The notes below the pieces were generated by a model, which saw only the letters and a list, made by a program, of their open reading frames with translations, was not told where the DNA came from and searched no databases. The position numbers were made by a program, and so were the translations under genes. Positions 16,570-24,888 of a stretch of DNA of 64,000 nt are shown here, one piece after another. Source of the stretch: Thermococcus aggregans (GTDB taxonomy: Archaea; Methanobacteriota_B; Thermococci; Thermococcales; Thermococcaceae); NCBI RefSeq assembly GCF_024022995.1, contig NZ_CP099582.1:806001-870000 (forward strand), read 5' to 3'. How positions within the stretch are numbered: position 1 is the stretch's first letter; every line of letters starts with the position of its first letter.

Positions 16570-17787
16570 CTAATCCGCCGAACGATGACGAGAACGCTCG
16601 GCTGAGCTTTCTATTTCTTTTAAAATCTCCTCCACTGTCAATGGAACTCCGCCTATCTTGTTCACACCGATGAGTGGTACTTCATCCCTTACAAAGCGTT
16701 GGACTTCGAGTATCATCTGACCAAGGTTCATTTCAGGCACGAGAATTACGTGGGCATTCTTAGAGAGTTCTTTAATTCTCTTTCCTGGAAACGGATGGAC
16801 TGTCTTTGGAACAATAAGCCCGGCTTTTATTCCTCTCTTCCTAGCCTCTATTACCGCTCCAAGCGATGGCCTTGCACTGACTCCCCAGCTCACAAGCAAA
16901 ATCTCAGCATCATCGGTGTAGTATTCCTCCCACTTTTGAATTTCTTTTTCATGAACTTCTATCTTTTTATGGAGCCTCCTAACCAAGCGGTCGTGAACTT
17001 CTGGTGTGTAAACATCTCTCAAACCGTTTTCTTTGTGTGTAGAGCCGGTAACGTGAGTAAAGTAGCCGTTGCCAAAGAGGGGCATCGGAGGTATTAAGTC
17101 GCCATGAACGTCTCCAAATGGGTATTTCGCTTCCTCTTCATTGGCCGGAAGCTTCCTATAAACAAGCTCAACTTCTTCCGGATCTGGAATTCTTATCTGT
17201 TCTCTCGTATGCCCTATTATTCCATCGGCAAGAAGAATCACTGGTATTCTAAATTTTTCACTCAAGTTGAAGGCTCTTATAGTTTCCCAGAAGCTGTCTT
17301 CTACACTCGTTGGGGAGATTGCAATTATCGGATGATCGCCATGGGTTCCCCATCTTGCTTGGAAGAAATCCCCTTGGGCACCTTTTGTAGCTTGACCAGT
17401 TGATGGACCGCTTCTTTGAACATCAACCAAAACCAGAGGAGTTTCTGTCATTATCGCATACCCGAGGTTTTCCTGCATCAAGCTAAAACCTGGACCAGAT
17501 GTGGCAGTCATGCTCTTAAGTCCAGTCCAAGATGCTCCAACAACGGCAGCAAGGCTCCCTATCTCGTCCTCCATCTGAATGTAATATCCTTTAAGCTTTG
17601 GAAGCTCCCTCGCCATTGTTTCGGCAATTTCGCTTGCAGGTGTTATTGGATAGCCAGCATAAAATCTGCAGCCAGCGAAAAGAGCGCCATAAGCTATGGC
17701 TTCATCGCCCTGCATGAAGTAGTTTCCCTCTGGATAAAGCTTTCTTAAGAGCCCTATTTGTTCGGGCTCGTCCCCGCGGATTATCAT
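16570..17787 (-). CDS. korA: 2-oxoglutarate:ferredoxin oxidoreductase alpha subunit, first set
   Basis: A 405-residue alpha subunit with FMQGDEAIAYGALFAGCRF, YAGYPITPASEIAE and GASWTGLKSMTATSGPGFSL, very similar to the second-set alpha but with about 20 extra residues at the N-terminus. The ATG at 17787 follows GTGGTGAT with good spacing. It starts four bases after the delta gene ends and lies 55 bases upstream of beta. Confidence 0.93.
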   Translation of the reverse strand: MIIRGDEPEQIGLLRKLYPEGNYFMQGDEAIAYGALFAGCRFYAGYPITPASEIAETMARELPKLKGYYIQMEDEIGSLAAVVGASWTGLKSMTATSGPGFSLMQENLGYAIMTETPLVLVDVQRSGPSTGQATKGAQGDFFQARWGTHGDHPIIAISPTSVEDSFWETIRAFNLSEKFRIPVILLADGIIGHTREQIRIPDPEEVELVYRKLPANEEEAKYPFGDVHGDLIPPMPLFGNGYFTHVTGSTHKENGLRDVYTPEVHDRLVRRLHKKIEVHEKEIQKWEEYYTDDAEILLVSWGVSARPSLGAVIEARKRGIKAGLIVPKTVHPFPGKRIKELSKNAHVILVPEMNLGQMILEVQRFVRDEVPLIGVNKIGGVPLTVEEILKEIESSAERSRHRSAD

Positions 17788-17791
17788 CTTA

Positions 17792-18049
17792 TCACCACTT
17801 GACCGCTATTGCAAAATCCGGGCAGAGGAGCTCACAAAGCTTACACTTTACGCACTTGTCAGCATGCACTGGAATCGGGTAATGGACGCCTTTTTCACTA
17901 AGTTCCCTACTCCACTCGAAAACCTTCCTTGGGCACAGTTCAACACAAATGCCGCATCCTTTGCACAGGAAAGTGTCCACGCTTATCTCAACTGTTTCAG
18001 TTTTTCCGATGACCAGATAGTTATCTTTTTTGACTTCTACGTCTGCCAT
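17792..18049 (-). CDS. korD: 2-oxoglutarate:ferredoxin oxidoreductase delta subunit (2x[4Fe-4S])
   Basis: An 85-residue ferredoxin-like subunit with two four-cysteine motifs, CKGCGICVELCP and CVKCKLCELLCP, each binding one [4Fe-4S] cluster. It passes electrons from the catalytic core to external ferredoxin. The ATG at 18049 follows GGTGATG; two earlier in-frame starts overlap that site. It is the first gene of the operon and the only delta in it, so either the second set works without one or it shares this subunit. Confidence 0.93.
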   Translation of the reverse strand: MADVEVKKDNYLVIGKTETVEISVDTFLCKGCGICVELCPRKVFEWSRELSEKGVHYPIPVHADKCVKCKLCELLCPDFAIAVKW

Positions 18050-18091
18050 AATCATCACCTACGATCTGCTAACTGTTTTTACGTATGTAAA

Positions 18092-18106
18092 GCATTTAAA
18101 GTTTTC
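18092..18106 (-). promoter_or_regulatory. Promoter of the seven-gene oxidoreductase operon
   Basis: Read on the minus strand, CTTTAAATGC is preceded by CGAAAA, a BRE-plus-TATA arrangement about 45 bases upstream of the delta start codon. The predicted transcription start would leave a leader of about 20 bases containing AGGTGATG. No operator-like symmetry is seen. Confidence 0.45.
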
Positions 18107-18245
18107 GAAAATTTTCTCATCTATGAAGAAGCTTGATCCGTAGGTTGCTTTTTTTGAGCAAATATCTAACAAACGTGCCTCTATTGTACAGAAATAAACA
18201 TTAAATGCTTCCCCTTATTTTAGAGTTTTTGAATGTATGATTTAC

Positions 18246-18266
18246 ATTTGTAAAAATTTGTAAAAA
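18246..18266 (-). terminator. Possible T-rich terminator after RaSEA
   Basis: The tandem repeat ATTTGTAAAA (18246-18255 and 18256-18265) reads on the minus strand as two T-runs four bases after the RaSEA stop codon. Archaeal termination usually needs only such T-tracts. The exact duplication may be chance in AT-rich DNA. Confidence 0.35.
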
Positions 18267-18269
18267 TGC

Positions 18270-19241
18270 TCACCAAAGTTGAAGCTGCCAGTCAAGTATC
18301 CCCTCAGAAACTATGTAATCCCATTCCCCCAAGCAGTCATGCTTAACTTTCTTGAGAAATTCTAGATTTTGTGTGTTTGAGAATTCTCTAATTGCTCTGG
18401 CAACAGCCTTGTCACATTCACCACAGTTGTGAGGCCCTCTTTTTGATCCAGCACCAACGGGATCGCTCAATATCCTCTTCTCTGGAAAGTTTTCCTTTGC
18501 CCACTTTAGGATTTCAACAACACTCCAAAGCCAAGGTGTTCTGTACTCCCCCTTTTCCCACAACCGCTCATAGGTCGTTCCCTTCTGAATGTTGGTCACG
18601 TTTATGGAAAACGTATCCGTGTAAGGGGCAGCTTTTTTTATGCTCTCCTTTACATCTTCAATGGCATCCCTCTCGCTCAAAAAAATCGGCTTAAAGAGCA
18701 AATATGTCTTAACGTTAGCTCCAGCCTCCTTAATTATCTCACTGGCTCGAATAAAATCTTCAAACGTGTTCCCCTTATTTATGCTTATGTCTGCAACGTC
18801 GTCATTTGCCGTCTCCAGACCTATGGCTACTTCGAAATATTTTCCCTCAATAATTTCAACGAGCTCTTTGACTGCATCTCTTCTCACGAGCTCCGACCTG
18901 CTCTCAACGACTATCTCCTCAACGTTATCCATCTCCGCAAGTATCGAAAAGATTCTCTTTCTGGTCTCGCTTTTTAGCTCGCCGTCATCAAAGAAACTCC
19001 CAGATGTGAAAATCCTAACCGCTATTGGGTCTTTTTTATTCTCAATTTTTTTGAGAGCTTTCTTAAAGTACTCTATAAGCTCTTCTTGACTCCAAGAGGC
19101 TTTGGGGGCTTCCATAGGATAGGAACACATGTAACATGCTTCCCCGATTCTATACCTATAACATCCGATTGTAGGCAGGATAACGTAAAGAGCAGTCCCT
19201 CTTTTCCCGGCAACGTTGTCTTCGTTTGTCCAAAACGTCAT
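18270..19241 (-). CDS. Archaeosine synthase radical SAM subunit RaSEA
   Basis: A 323-residue radical SAM protein. The cluster cysteines are C27, C36 and C39 in GCYRYRIGEACYMC, a spacing unlike the usual CX3CX2C. FTSGSFFDDGEL, VESRSELV and IGLETANDDVADISINKG follow, as in Elp3-like radical SAM folds and the archaeosine biosynthesis family. RaSEA works with ArcS: ArcS adds lysine to preQ0 in tRNA position 15, and RaSEA cleaves the lysine adduct to give archaeosine. GGTGAG precedes the ATG at 19241. ArcS is not in this window. Confidence 0.9.
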   Translation of the reverse strand: MTFWTNEDNVAGKRGTALYVILPTIGCYRYRIGEACYMCSYPMEAPKASWSQEELIEYFKKALKKIENKKDPIAVRIFTSGSFFDDGELKSETRKRIFSILAEMDNVEEIVVESRSELVRRDAVKELVEIIEGKYFEVAIGLETANDDVADISINKGNTFEDFIRASEIIKEAGANVKTYLLFKPIFLSERDAIEDVKESIKKAAPYTDTFSINVTNIQKGTTYERLWEKGEYRTPWLWSVVEILKWAKENFPEKRILSDPVGAGSKRGPHNCGECDKAVARAIREFSNTQNLEFLKKVKHDCLGEWDYIVSEGILDWQLQLW

Positions 19242-19333
19242 TAATTCTCACCTATCAGAGCTTAGAGAAGGGCTTTTTAAGTTTGATGGAAATATTCATA
19301 TACGACGAAACCAAAAAAGGTTAGGTGAAAACC

Positions 19334-19900
19334 ATGAGCTTAAAGGAAGCCAAGAGTTATGGGAGTATAGGAGCGATACTCTCTCTTCTGGGAGGTTTTG
19401 TACCAAGGATTGGAAGTTTACTCATGATAACAGGCCTTGTAATGATACTATTTGCCGTAAAGGAGATTTCAACTGCATTTGAAAGAGAAGATATTTTCAA
19501 AAGCTACCTTGTGGCATTTATACTGCGTTTTGGAGCATTTCTTGTACTTATGATCGCTGTTTTATTTGGAATCGGGGTTGCAGTGCTTAAAGGAATGCCG
19601 CTAAGGGCTATGGATGAGGCATTCTGGGCAGTAAGACATGTAATTGGCAGTATTTTGGTGGGAGCATTCTTGGCATGGGTTCTCCTTGTTCTCGGCTCCT
19701 ACTACCTCAAAAAGAGCTATGAAGCAATTGCAGCTGAAAGTGGTATTGATGTTTTTAGAACAGTGGGCTCTCTGTACTTTATAGGGGCAATCTTGATAAT
19801 TGCCTTTGGACTGGGGATGCTCATAATTCTTGTTGGGAAAATATTGGAGGTAGTTGCATACCTTTCCCTTCCTGAAAAATCCGAAACTGGTGAGAAGTGA
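19334..19900 (+). CDS. DUF996 membrane protein
   Basis: A 188-residue protein with about five membrane segments, opening with SLKEAKSYGSIGAILSLLGG and an early AVKEISTAFEREDIF loop, as in DUF996. Its function is unknown. The ATG at 19334 is preceded by GGTGA; an in-frame GTG nine bases upstream is part of that site. SurE begins one base after its stop codon, so the two are cotranscribed. Confidence 0.85.
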   Translation: MSLKEAKSYGSIGAILSLLGGFVPRIGSLLMITGLVMILFAVKEISTAFEREDIFKSYLVAFILRFGAFLVLMIAVLFGIGVAVLKGMPLRAMDEAFWAVRHVIGSILVGAFLAWVLLVLGSYYLKKSYEAIAAESGIDVFRTVGSLYFIGAILIIAFGLGMLIILVGKILEVVAYLSLPEKSETGEK

Positions 19901-19901
19901 T

Positions 19902-20687
19902 ATGGTGAAGATACTCGTAACAAATGACGATGGAATCCACTCGAAGGGAATAAAAGCTGCTGTAGAGGCTCTTCAAGGATTAGGCGATGTTTACGTAGTC
20001 GCTCCAATGTTCCAGCGAAGTGCGAGTGGAAGGGCAATGACCATTCACAGACCTTTGAGAGCTAAAAGAGTAAAAATGGAAGGGACAAAAGCGGCCTATG
20101 CATTGGATGGAATGCCTGTTGACTGTGTTATCTTTGCCATGGCTAGATTTGGGAAATTCGACCTTGCGATAAGCGGCATAAACTTGGGGGAAAACATGAG
20201 TACCGAGATAACAGTTTCCGGAACTGCAAGCGCTGCAATAGAAGCTGCCACCCAAGAAATTCCAAGCATTGCCATAAGCCTGGAAGTAAGCAGAGAAAAA
20301 CACAAATTGGGAGAGGGAGATGAAATAGAATTCTCTGCTGCAAAATACTTCTTAAAGAAGGTTGCAACAGCAGTTTTGGAGAACGGTCTTCCAAAAGGAG
20401 TAGATATGCTGAATGTTAACGTCCCCTGCGATGCAAATGAAAAAACGGAAATAGCCTTTACTCGCTTGGCAAAGAGAATGTACAAACCGTCAATCGAAGA
20501 GCGGATAGACCCAAAAGGTAATCCCTATTACTGGATAGTCGGAACTCAATGCCCTAAAGAGGAATTGGAACCGGGAACGGATATGTATGCAGTTAAAGTT
20601 GAAAGAAAAGTTAGCGTAACCCCAATAAACATTGACATGACGGCAAAGGTAGATTTAGATGAACTTCGGAGAGCTCTAAAGTTATAG
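19902..20687 (+). CDS. surE: 5'-nucleotidase SurE
   Basis: A 261-residue phosphatase with the SurE opening MVKILVTNDDGIHSKG, whose paired Asp residues bind the metal, then PMFQRSASGRAMTIHRPLR, and AISGINLGENM with the metal-binding Asn. SurE dephosphorylates nucleoside monophosphates and may act in nucleotide or damage-related turnover. The ATG at 19902 follows GGTGAGAAG. It converges on the tRNA-Asp/5S unit, with 18 bases between. Confidence 0.95.
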   Translation: MVKILVTNDDGIHSKGIKAAVEALQGLGDVYVVAPMFQRSASGRAMTIHRPLRAKRVKMEGTKAAYALDGMPVDCVIFAMARFGKFDLAISGINLGENMSTEITVSGTASAAIEAATQEIPSIAISLEVSREKHKLGEGDEIEFSAAKYFLKKVATAVLENGLPKGVDMLNVNVPCDANEKTEIAFTRLAKRMYKPSIEERIDPKGNPYYWIVGTQCPKEELEPGTDMYAVKVERKVSVTPINIDMTAKVDLDELRRALKL

Positions 20688-20705
20688 AAACGTTAAAAGA
20701 CGTTT

Positions 20706-20783
20706 TGGCGCCCGGGTCGGGATTTGAACCCGAGTCGCGGGAGTGACAGTCCCGCATGATGGGCCTGGCTACACCACCCGGGC
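20706..20783 (-). tRNA. tRNA-Asp (GUC anticodon)
   Basis: Minus-strand acceptor arms GCCCGGG and CCCGGGC pair, followed by discriminator G and encoded CCA. The anticodon arm is CGGGA-CTGTCAC-TCCCG, giving anticodon GTC for Asp. It begins seven bases after the 5S rRNA 3' end, so the two are cotranscribed and processed. Confidence 0.96.
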
Positions 20784-20790
20784 ATTTGAG

Positions 20791-20915
20791 TGGCCGGCGG
20801 CGTCCCCGGTTTCCCGCCCCCTCTCGGAGGGCAGTACACCCGGGATCGCTGGCGGGCTTAACTTCCGGGGTCGAAACGAGTCCGGGTGTGGCCCCGCCGC
20901 TATGACCGCCGTACC
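20791..20915 (-). rRNA. 5S ribosomal RNA
   Basis: The minus strand reads GTACGGCGGTCATAGCGGCG at the 5' end and CGCCGCCGGCCA at the 3' end; the ends pair as helix I. The conserved loop sequence CCCGGAAGTTAAGCCCGCCAG lies in the middle. The length is about 125 bases; the ends are exact to within two or three bases. As usual in Thermococcales, 5S is separate from 16S/23S, which are not in this window. Confidence 0.95.
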
Positions 20916-20937
20916 ACTAACAACTCCCAATATTCGG

Positions 20938-20950
20938 TTTATAAAGTTTA
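20938..20950 (-). promoter_or_regulatory. Promoter of 5S rRNA-tRNA-Asp
   Basis: On the minus strand GTAAACTTTATAAACC contains a strong TATA box (TTTATAAA, 20938-20945) preceded by an A-rich BRE. It is centred about 26 bases before the 5S 5' end, the expected archaeal distance. Confidence 0.75.
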
Positions 20951-21097
20951 CGGTAGCTGAGCGATATTACCAAATTAAAGCATTCTTACCATATAACAAT
21001 ATAACAATTCGGAGACAATTATGATAACATATCAAACAATGCAACAACTCATAACTTATCACAAATTTTTTAATTCTCCAAGACACATTTTTAAACG

Positions 21098-22300
21098 GTG
21101 GGTTGTACGAGGCGCATAATTGGACTCTTTGCGGTGTTAATAATCGTTATCCCCCTTGGAGCTTGGGCTATCACACAAGTTAAACATGAATTGAATCCTA
21201 CTCTAACAAATACAACTCCAGAAAGAGAATCCAGCAATTACACAAAACTGGATGACTACATGCTTCTTGCTACAAAATATCCCTTTTTGAAAGTTCTGCT
21301 ATCAAAGAACAAGAACATCTCCCAAAGCTTTCCGGACGCAGGTTATACCGTTCATGTCTTCGCGAAAATAGCCCGGGAACGAGACCTAACAGATTCAGAG
21401 CTTAAGATACTTGAGATAACTTTGAAGGCAAATGAGTGCTATTTCTCCAAGAGGGAACCCCCAGAAAAGAGCTACTACGTAATCTCGTTCTCGGAAAAAA
21501 GACCTCACGAAGGAATACCCTATGTCGAATGTCCTAATTTCACGAGCAGGTTGCCCTTTGTGTACTATAAAGGAAGAGGCTTCCAGTATTATCCTGTCAC
21601 GGCAACCAATTGGGCATACTTTTACTTAAAGAGAGGCATGAATGAGGACGCAGAGGCTATTCTAAAAGAGATGCTTCCCCTAATGGAGGTCGAGGAGACA
21701 AACAACTTAACAGTCGGCTTGTTCAAAGTCTACTTCTCTCCCCCTGGGGGGTCTTCATACATTCCATGGATATCCTCATTTTCTCAAGGAATGCTTGCTG
21801 GCCTTTATGCGTGGCTTTATAACGAGACAGGAAACCGTTCATACCTCCAAGTAGCTCAACTTATCTTCAACTCTTTCTATATGCCCGCAGAGGAAAAAGG
21901 TTTCGTCGAGAACACGAGCTATGGGCTCTGGTTTCTTGAGTACCCCTGCAAGCGAGACTTCCTTATACTCAACGGACATATAATAACCCTAAAGGGATTG
22001 TGGCTATATTACAACTTTACAGAAGATGAGAGAGCAGAGGAACTCTTTTGGAAAGGCGTGGAAAGCGTTGAGAAAGCTCTTCCAGACTGCGACACTGGGA
22101 GCTGGAGTCTTTATGCGGTAAACAGTTCCCCAGCACGTGAGGATTACCACCGGCTCCACATAAACCTTCTTGTCTGGCTATACGCTAAGACTGAAAGAGA
22201 AATATTTCTTGAATACGCCAAGAAATGGAATGATTACTTAAGGGAAAAGGGACTAGAAGAGGAAGATATAGAAGCACTACTTAGGCAAACGCAAAATTAA
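21098..22300 (+). CDS. Glucuronyl C5-epimerase-like secreted or membrane-anchored protein
   Basis: A protein of about 400 residues with one hydrophobic segment (residues about 8-25) that acts as signal peptide or anchor. The C-terminal half matches the catalytic C-terminal domain of D-glucuronyl C5-epimerases: SSYIPWISSFSQGMLAGLYA, then FLILNGHIITLKGLWLYYNF, then GSWSLYAVNSSPAREDYHRL followed by HINLL. In animals the enzyme converts glucuronate to iduronate within heparan sulfate; the substrate here is unknown and may be a surface glycan. Several N-glycosylation sequons (NYT, NTT, NKT-like) support an outside location. The start is uncertain: GTG at 21098 is a candidate, but a TATA-like TTTTTAAAC lies right before it, so a later start is possible. 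Confidence 0.8.
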   Translation: MGCTRRIIGLFAVLIIVIPLGAWAITQVKHELNPTLTNTTPERESSNYTKLDDYMLLATKYPFLKVLLSKNKNISQSFPDAGYTVHVFAKIARERDLTDSELKILEITLKANECYFSKREPPEKSYYVISFSEKRPHEGIPYVECPNFTSRLPFVYYKGRGFQYYPVTATNWAYFYLKRGMNEDAEAILKEMLPLMEVEETNNLTVGLFKVYFSPPGGSSYIPWISSFSQGMLAGLYAWLYNETGNRSYLQVAQLIFNSFYMPAEEKGFVENTSYGLWFLEYPCKRDFLILNGHIITLKGLWLYYNFTEDERAEELFWKGVESVEKALPDCDTGSWSLYAVNSSPAREDYHRLHINLLVWLYAKTEREIFLEYAKKWNDYLREKGLEEEDIEALLRQTQN

Positions 22301-22465
22301 CCTCTCTACAATCCCTATCTTCGTATCTATGATCACAGCATAGAGTGACCAAAAGATGCAAAAACTATGAGCAATGCGTCCTTCAGGAGTGCAATATTCA
22401 GACACTTCCTCAAGTGAAAAACTTAAATAGTGAAAAAGCTTCCTACATAAAAGCGGTGATGAAAA

Positions 22466-23314
22466 ATGAAAGTTAAAAGCATCATGACCCCAGACCCAGT
22501 GGTAATCGAGCTTCCAGCAACCAGAAGTTATGCACTCGATCTTTTTAAAAAATATAAAGTTAGGTCTTTTCCGGTAGTAAAAAAAGGCACGAAAGAGCTT
22601 GTTGGTATAGTTAGTATAAAAAGCGTTCTTTTGCACCCTGATGAAGACCAGCTTGCAATGCTCGTTAAGAGAGATGTTCCAGTCGTGCATCCCAATGATA
22701 CTTTGAAAAAAGCAGTTAAGCTAATGCTTGAACACGACTACAGGCGTGTAGTTGTAGTAGATGAACAGAATCGCGTTGTGGGTATTTTAACGGTAGGCGA
22801 TATAATAAGAAGGTATCTCTCCAAGAACGAGAAAATGAAAGAGGTAGAAATTGAGCCATATTATCAAAGATATGTAAGTGTCGTGTGGAGGGGAACACCT
22901 CTAAAGGCTGCATTAAAGGCACTGCTCCTCTCAAATTCCATGGCTCTGCCTGTAATAGATGATGATGGGAACCTCATAGGCATCGTCGACGAGACAGACA
23001 TTCTCAAAGATAGCGAGGTTGTAAGGGTCATGAAAAGTGCAGAGTTAGCCGCTTCCAGCGAAGAAGAGTGGATATTAGAAAGCCACCCGGTGCTTCTATT
23101 TGAAAAGGCAGAGCTTCAACTACCCAAGAAGCCAGTTGAAGAAATCATGACAACTGACCTAAAGCTCGCAACCCCCCATATGAGCGTTTATGAGGTCGCA
23201 AACATAATGACAAGGGAACACATAGAGCAGCTACCTGTAGTAAAAGGAGAAGGGGAAATAATAGGGCTGATTAGGGACATTGACATCATAAAGGTAATCG
23301 TGAAAAAGCCATGA
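22466..23314 (+). CDS. Protein with four CBS domains
   Basis: A 282-residue protein made of two CBS-domain pairs. Motifs IMTPDPVVIELPAT, VVVVDEQNRVVGILTVGDII, LPVIDDDGNLIGIVDETDIL and IMTTDLKLATPHMSVYEVAN start or end successive repeats. CBS pairs bind adenosyl ligands and regulate partner enzymes. GGTGATG precedes the ATG. It overlaps homoserine dehydrogenase by four bases (ATGA), so it may sense a nucleotide or S-adenosylmethionine linked to Asp/Thr/Met metabolism; that link is inference. Confidence 0.92.
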   Translation: MKVKSIMTPDPVVIELPATRSYALDLFKKYKVRSFPVVKKGTKELVGIVSIKSVLLHPDEDQLAMLVKRDVPVVHPNDTLKKAVKLMLEHDYRRVVVVDEQNRVVGILTVGDIIRRYLSKNEKMKEVEIEPYYQRYVSVVWRGTPLKAALKALLLSNSMALPVIDDDGNLIGIVDETDILKDSEVVRVMKSAELAASSEEEWILESHPVLLFEKAELQLPKKPVEEIMTTDLKLATPHMSVYEVANIMTREHIEQLPVVKGEGEIIGLIRDIDIIKVIVKKP

Positions 23315-24321
23315 AGGAAGTCTCCCTTTCTCTTATTGGTTTTGGTAACGTCGGAAAAGGCGTTGCAGAGGTAATCCTCAATAAGAACCAGTACTTCAAA
23401 GAGAAATATGGCCTTGATATCAAAGTAGTGAGCATTACCGATTCCACAGCCACTATATGGGATCCCGAAGGCATAGACCTAAAAGAAGCCCTAGAAATTA
23501 AGAGAAGTTTTGGTTCGCTTAAATTCTGGGGAAGCGAATATGATATCTACGATTTAAAGCCCCCCGATGTAGTTGAGGAAGTAGAGAGCGACGTAATAGT
23601 TGATGTTACCAACGATAAAAATGCAGCAGACTGGCATTTAAAAGCATTGAACAATGGAAAAGCCGTTGTAACTTCAAACAAGCCACCTGTGGTTTTTAGA
23701 TATAGAGAACTTCTCGAAACGGCATATAAAAAGAACGTGCCCTATCTCTTTGAAGCTACCGTGATGGCAGGGACGCCGATAATAAGCCTCCTAAGAAATG
23801 CTCTCTTTGCTGATTCCGTAGAAAGGATTTGGGGCGTGCTTAACGGTACAACAACATTTATCTTAAACTGCATGGAAGAAGGCATGAGCTTTGAAGAAGC
23901 CCTTAAAAAAGCCCAAGAGCTCGGAATAGCCGAGAGAGATCCATCAAACGATATCGGTGGAATTGACGCTGGCTATAAAGGTGTTATTTTACACAACATA
24001 GCTTTCCATCCCTTTGATTTCAAAAAAGCTTCCATAGAGGGCATAGAGAGGATCTCAGAAAAAGAAATCCAAGAAAACATCAAAAAAGGAACTGTTACGA
24101 GGCTTGTTACCCTCGTAGAGAATGGAAAAGTAGAGGTAAGACCCATAAAATTGCCCACAAACCACCCACTTGCCGTTAAAGGCACTTCAAACGTTGCCCT
24201 AATAGAGAGCGATTTACTTGGAGAGCTTGTTATCAAGGGTGCTGGGGCAGGAGTAAAAGAGACCGCCTCTGGGGTCGTGAGTGATATAATAAGGGCATCA
24301 CTGGAAACCAAACATTTATAA
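23311..24321 (+). CDS. hom: Homoserine dehydrogenase
   Basis: A 336-residue enzyme that reduces aspartate semialdehyde to homoserine with NAD(P)H, at the branch to Thr and Met. The N-terminal Rossmann motif is LIGFGNVGKGVAEVI, the substrate-domain signature is GVLNGTTTFILNCME, and EATVMAGTPII and DPSNDIGGIDAGYK follow. It has no C-terminal ACT domain, so feedback control would have to come from elsewhere, possibly the CBS protein with which it is translationally coupled. Confidence 0.95.
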   Translation: MKEVSLSLIGFGNVGKGVAEVILNKNQYFKEKYGLDIKVVSITDSTATIWDPEGIDLKEALEIKRSFGSLKFWGSEYDIYDLKPPDVVEEVESDVIVDVTNDKNAADWHLKALNNGKAVVTSNKPPVVFRYRELLETAYKKNVPYLFEATVMAGTPIISLLRNALFADSVERIWGVLNGTTTFILNCMEEGMSFEEALKKAQELGIAERDPSNDIGGIDAGYKGVILHNIAFHPFDFKKASIEGIERISEKEIQENIKKGTVTRLVTLVENGKVEVRPIKLPTNHPLAVKGTSNVALIESDLLGELVIKGAGAGVKETASGVVSDIIRASLETKHL

Positions 24322-24353
24322 TTCATATATGGACTTCTTGAATCGGTGAGAGC

Positions 24354-24881
24354 GTGAAGCATGTAATAGCTCTCCATCAAGTTTACGGAGAGTTGATATT
24401 TAGAGGGCTTAAGTATCACGAAATAAGGAAAGCTCCGGTATTTAGGGAGGGGGATACTGTTTTTCTGTACATTGCGAGAGGAGACCTAAGTGTTTTAAGG
24501 AGAACTTTAGGAAAGCTCGGCTTAACCGAGGAGCAGGTTTTGACTAAAAGGGGAAGCATAGTTGGGGGATTTGAAGTCGGAGAAGTCATCAAAGCAGATT
24601 TTGAAACACTTTGGGAGCTAACGAAGGACACAAGCGGACTTAGCTTTGTCTACGGTGAAGAGGCAGGTAAACAATGGCTCAAGCAGTACATAAAAGAATA
24701 CGGCTACGCCTTTACCATAGAAAAGCCGTTTCTCTTTAGAGAGCCACTGACAAGAGAAAAAATGAAAGAGCTCTATGGAGTCCACGTTGAAGGTATAATC
24801 CACCTTTCAAGTAAGACAAGGAAGCCTTGGGTTAAGAGCCTCCTTGAAGACCTTACCACTAGAGAGGCCCGCTTTATCTAA
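24354..24881 (+). CDS. DUF365/ASCH-like protein
   Basis: A 175-residue protein starting with GTG at 24354 (GGTGAG three bases upstream). The opening HVIALHQVYGELIFRGLKYHEIRKAPV is typical of ASCH/PUA-like folds, where Lys and Glu in a KxxExR-type motif line a nucleic acid-binding cleft. It fits the archaeal family DUF365. A role in RNA binding or modification is only inferred from the fold. It converges closely on the ZPR1 gene. Confidence 0.75.
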   Translation: MKHVIALHQVYGELIFRGLKYHEIRKAPVFREGDTVFLYIARGDLSVLRRTLGKLGLTEEQVLTKRGSIVGGFEVGEVIKADFETLWELTKDTSGLSFVYGEEAGKQWLKQYIKEYGYAFTIEKPFLFREPLTREKMKELYGVHVEGIIHLSSKTRKPWVKSLLEDLTTREARFI

Positions 24882-24888
24882 ATGTTTT

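Noticed and set aside
20743-21024. Plus-strand frame of 93 codons across tRNA-Asp and 5S rRNA
   Set aside because: It is antisense to two certain RNA genes and its residues simply mirror their GC-rich stems.
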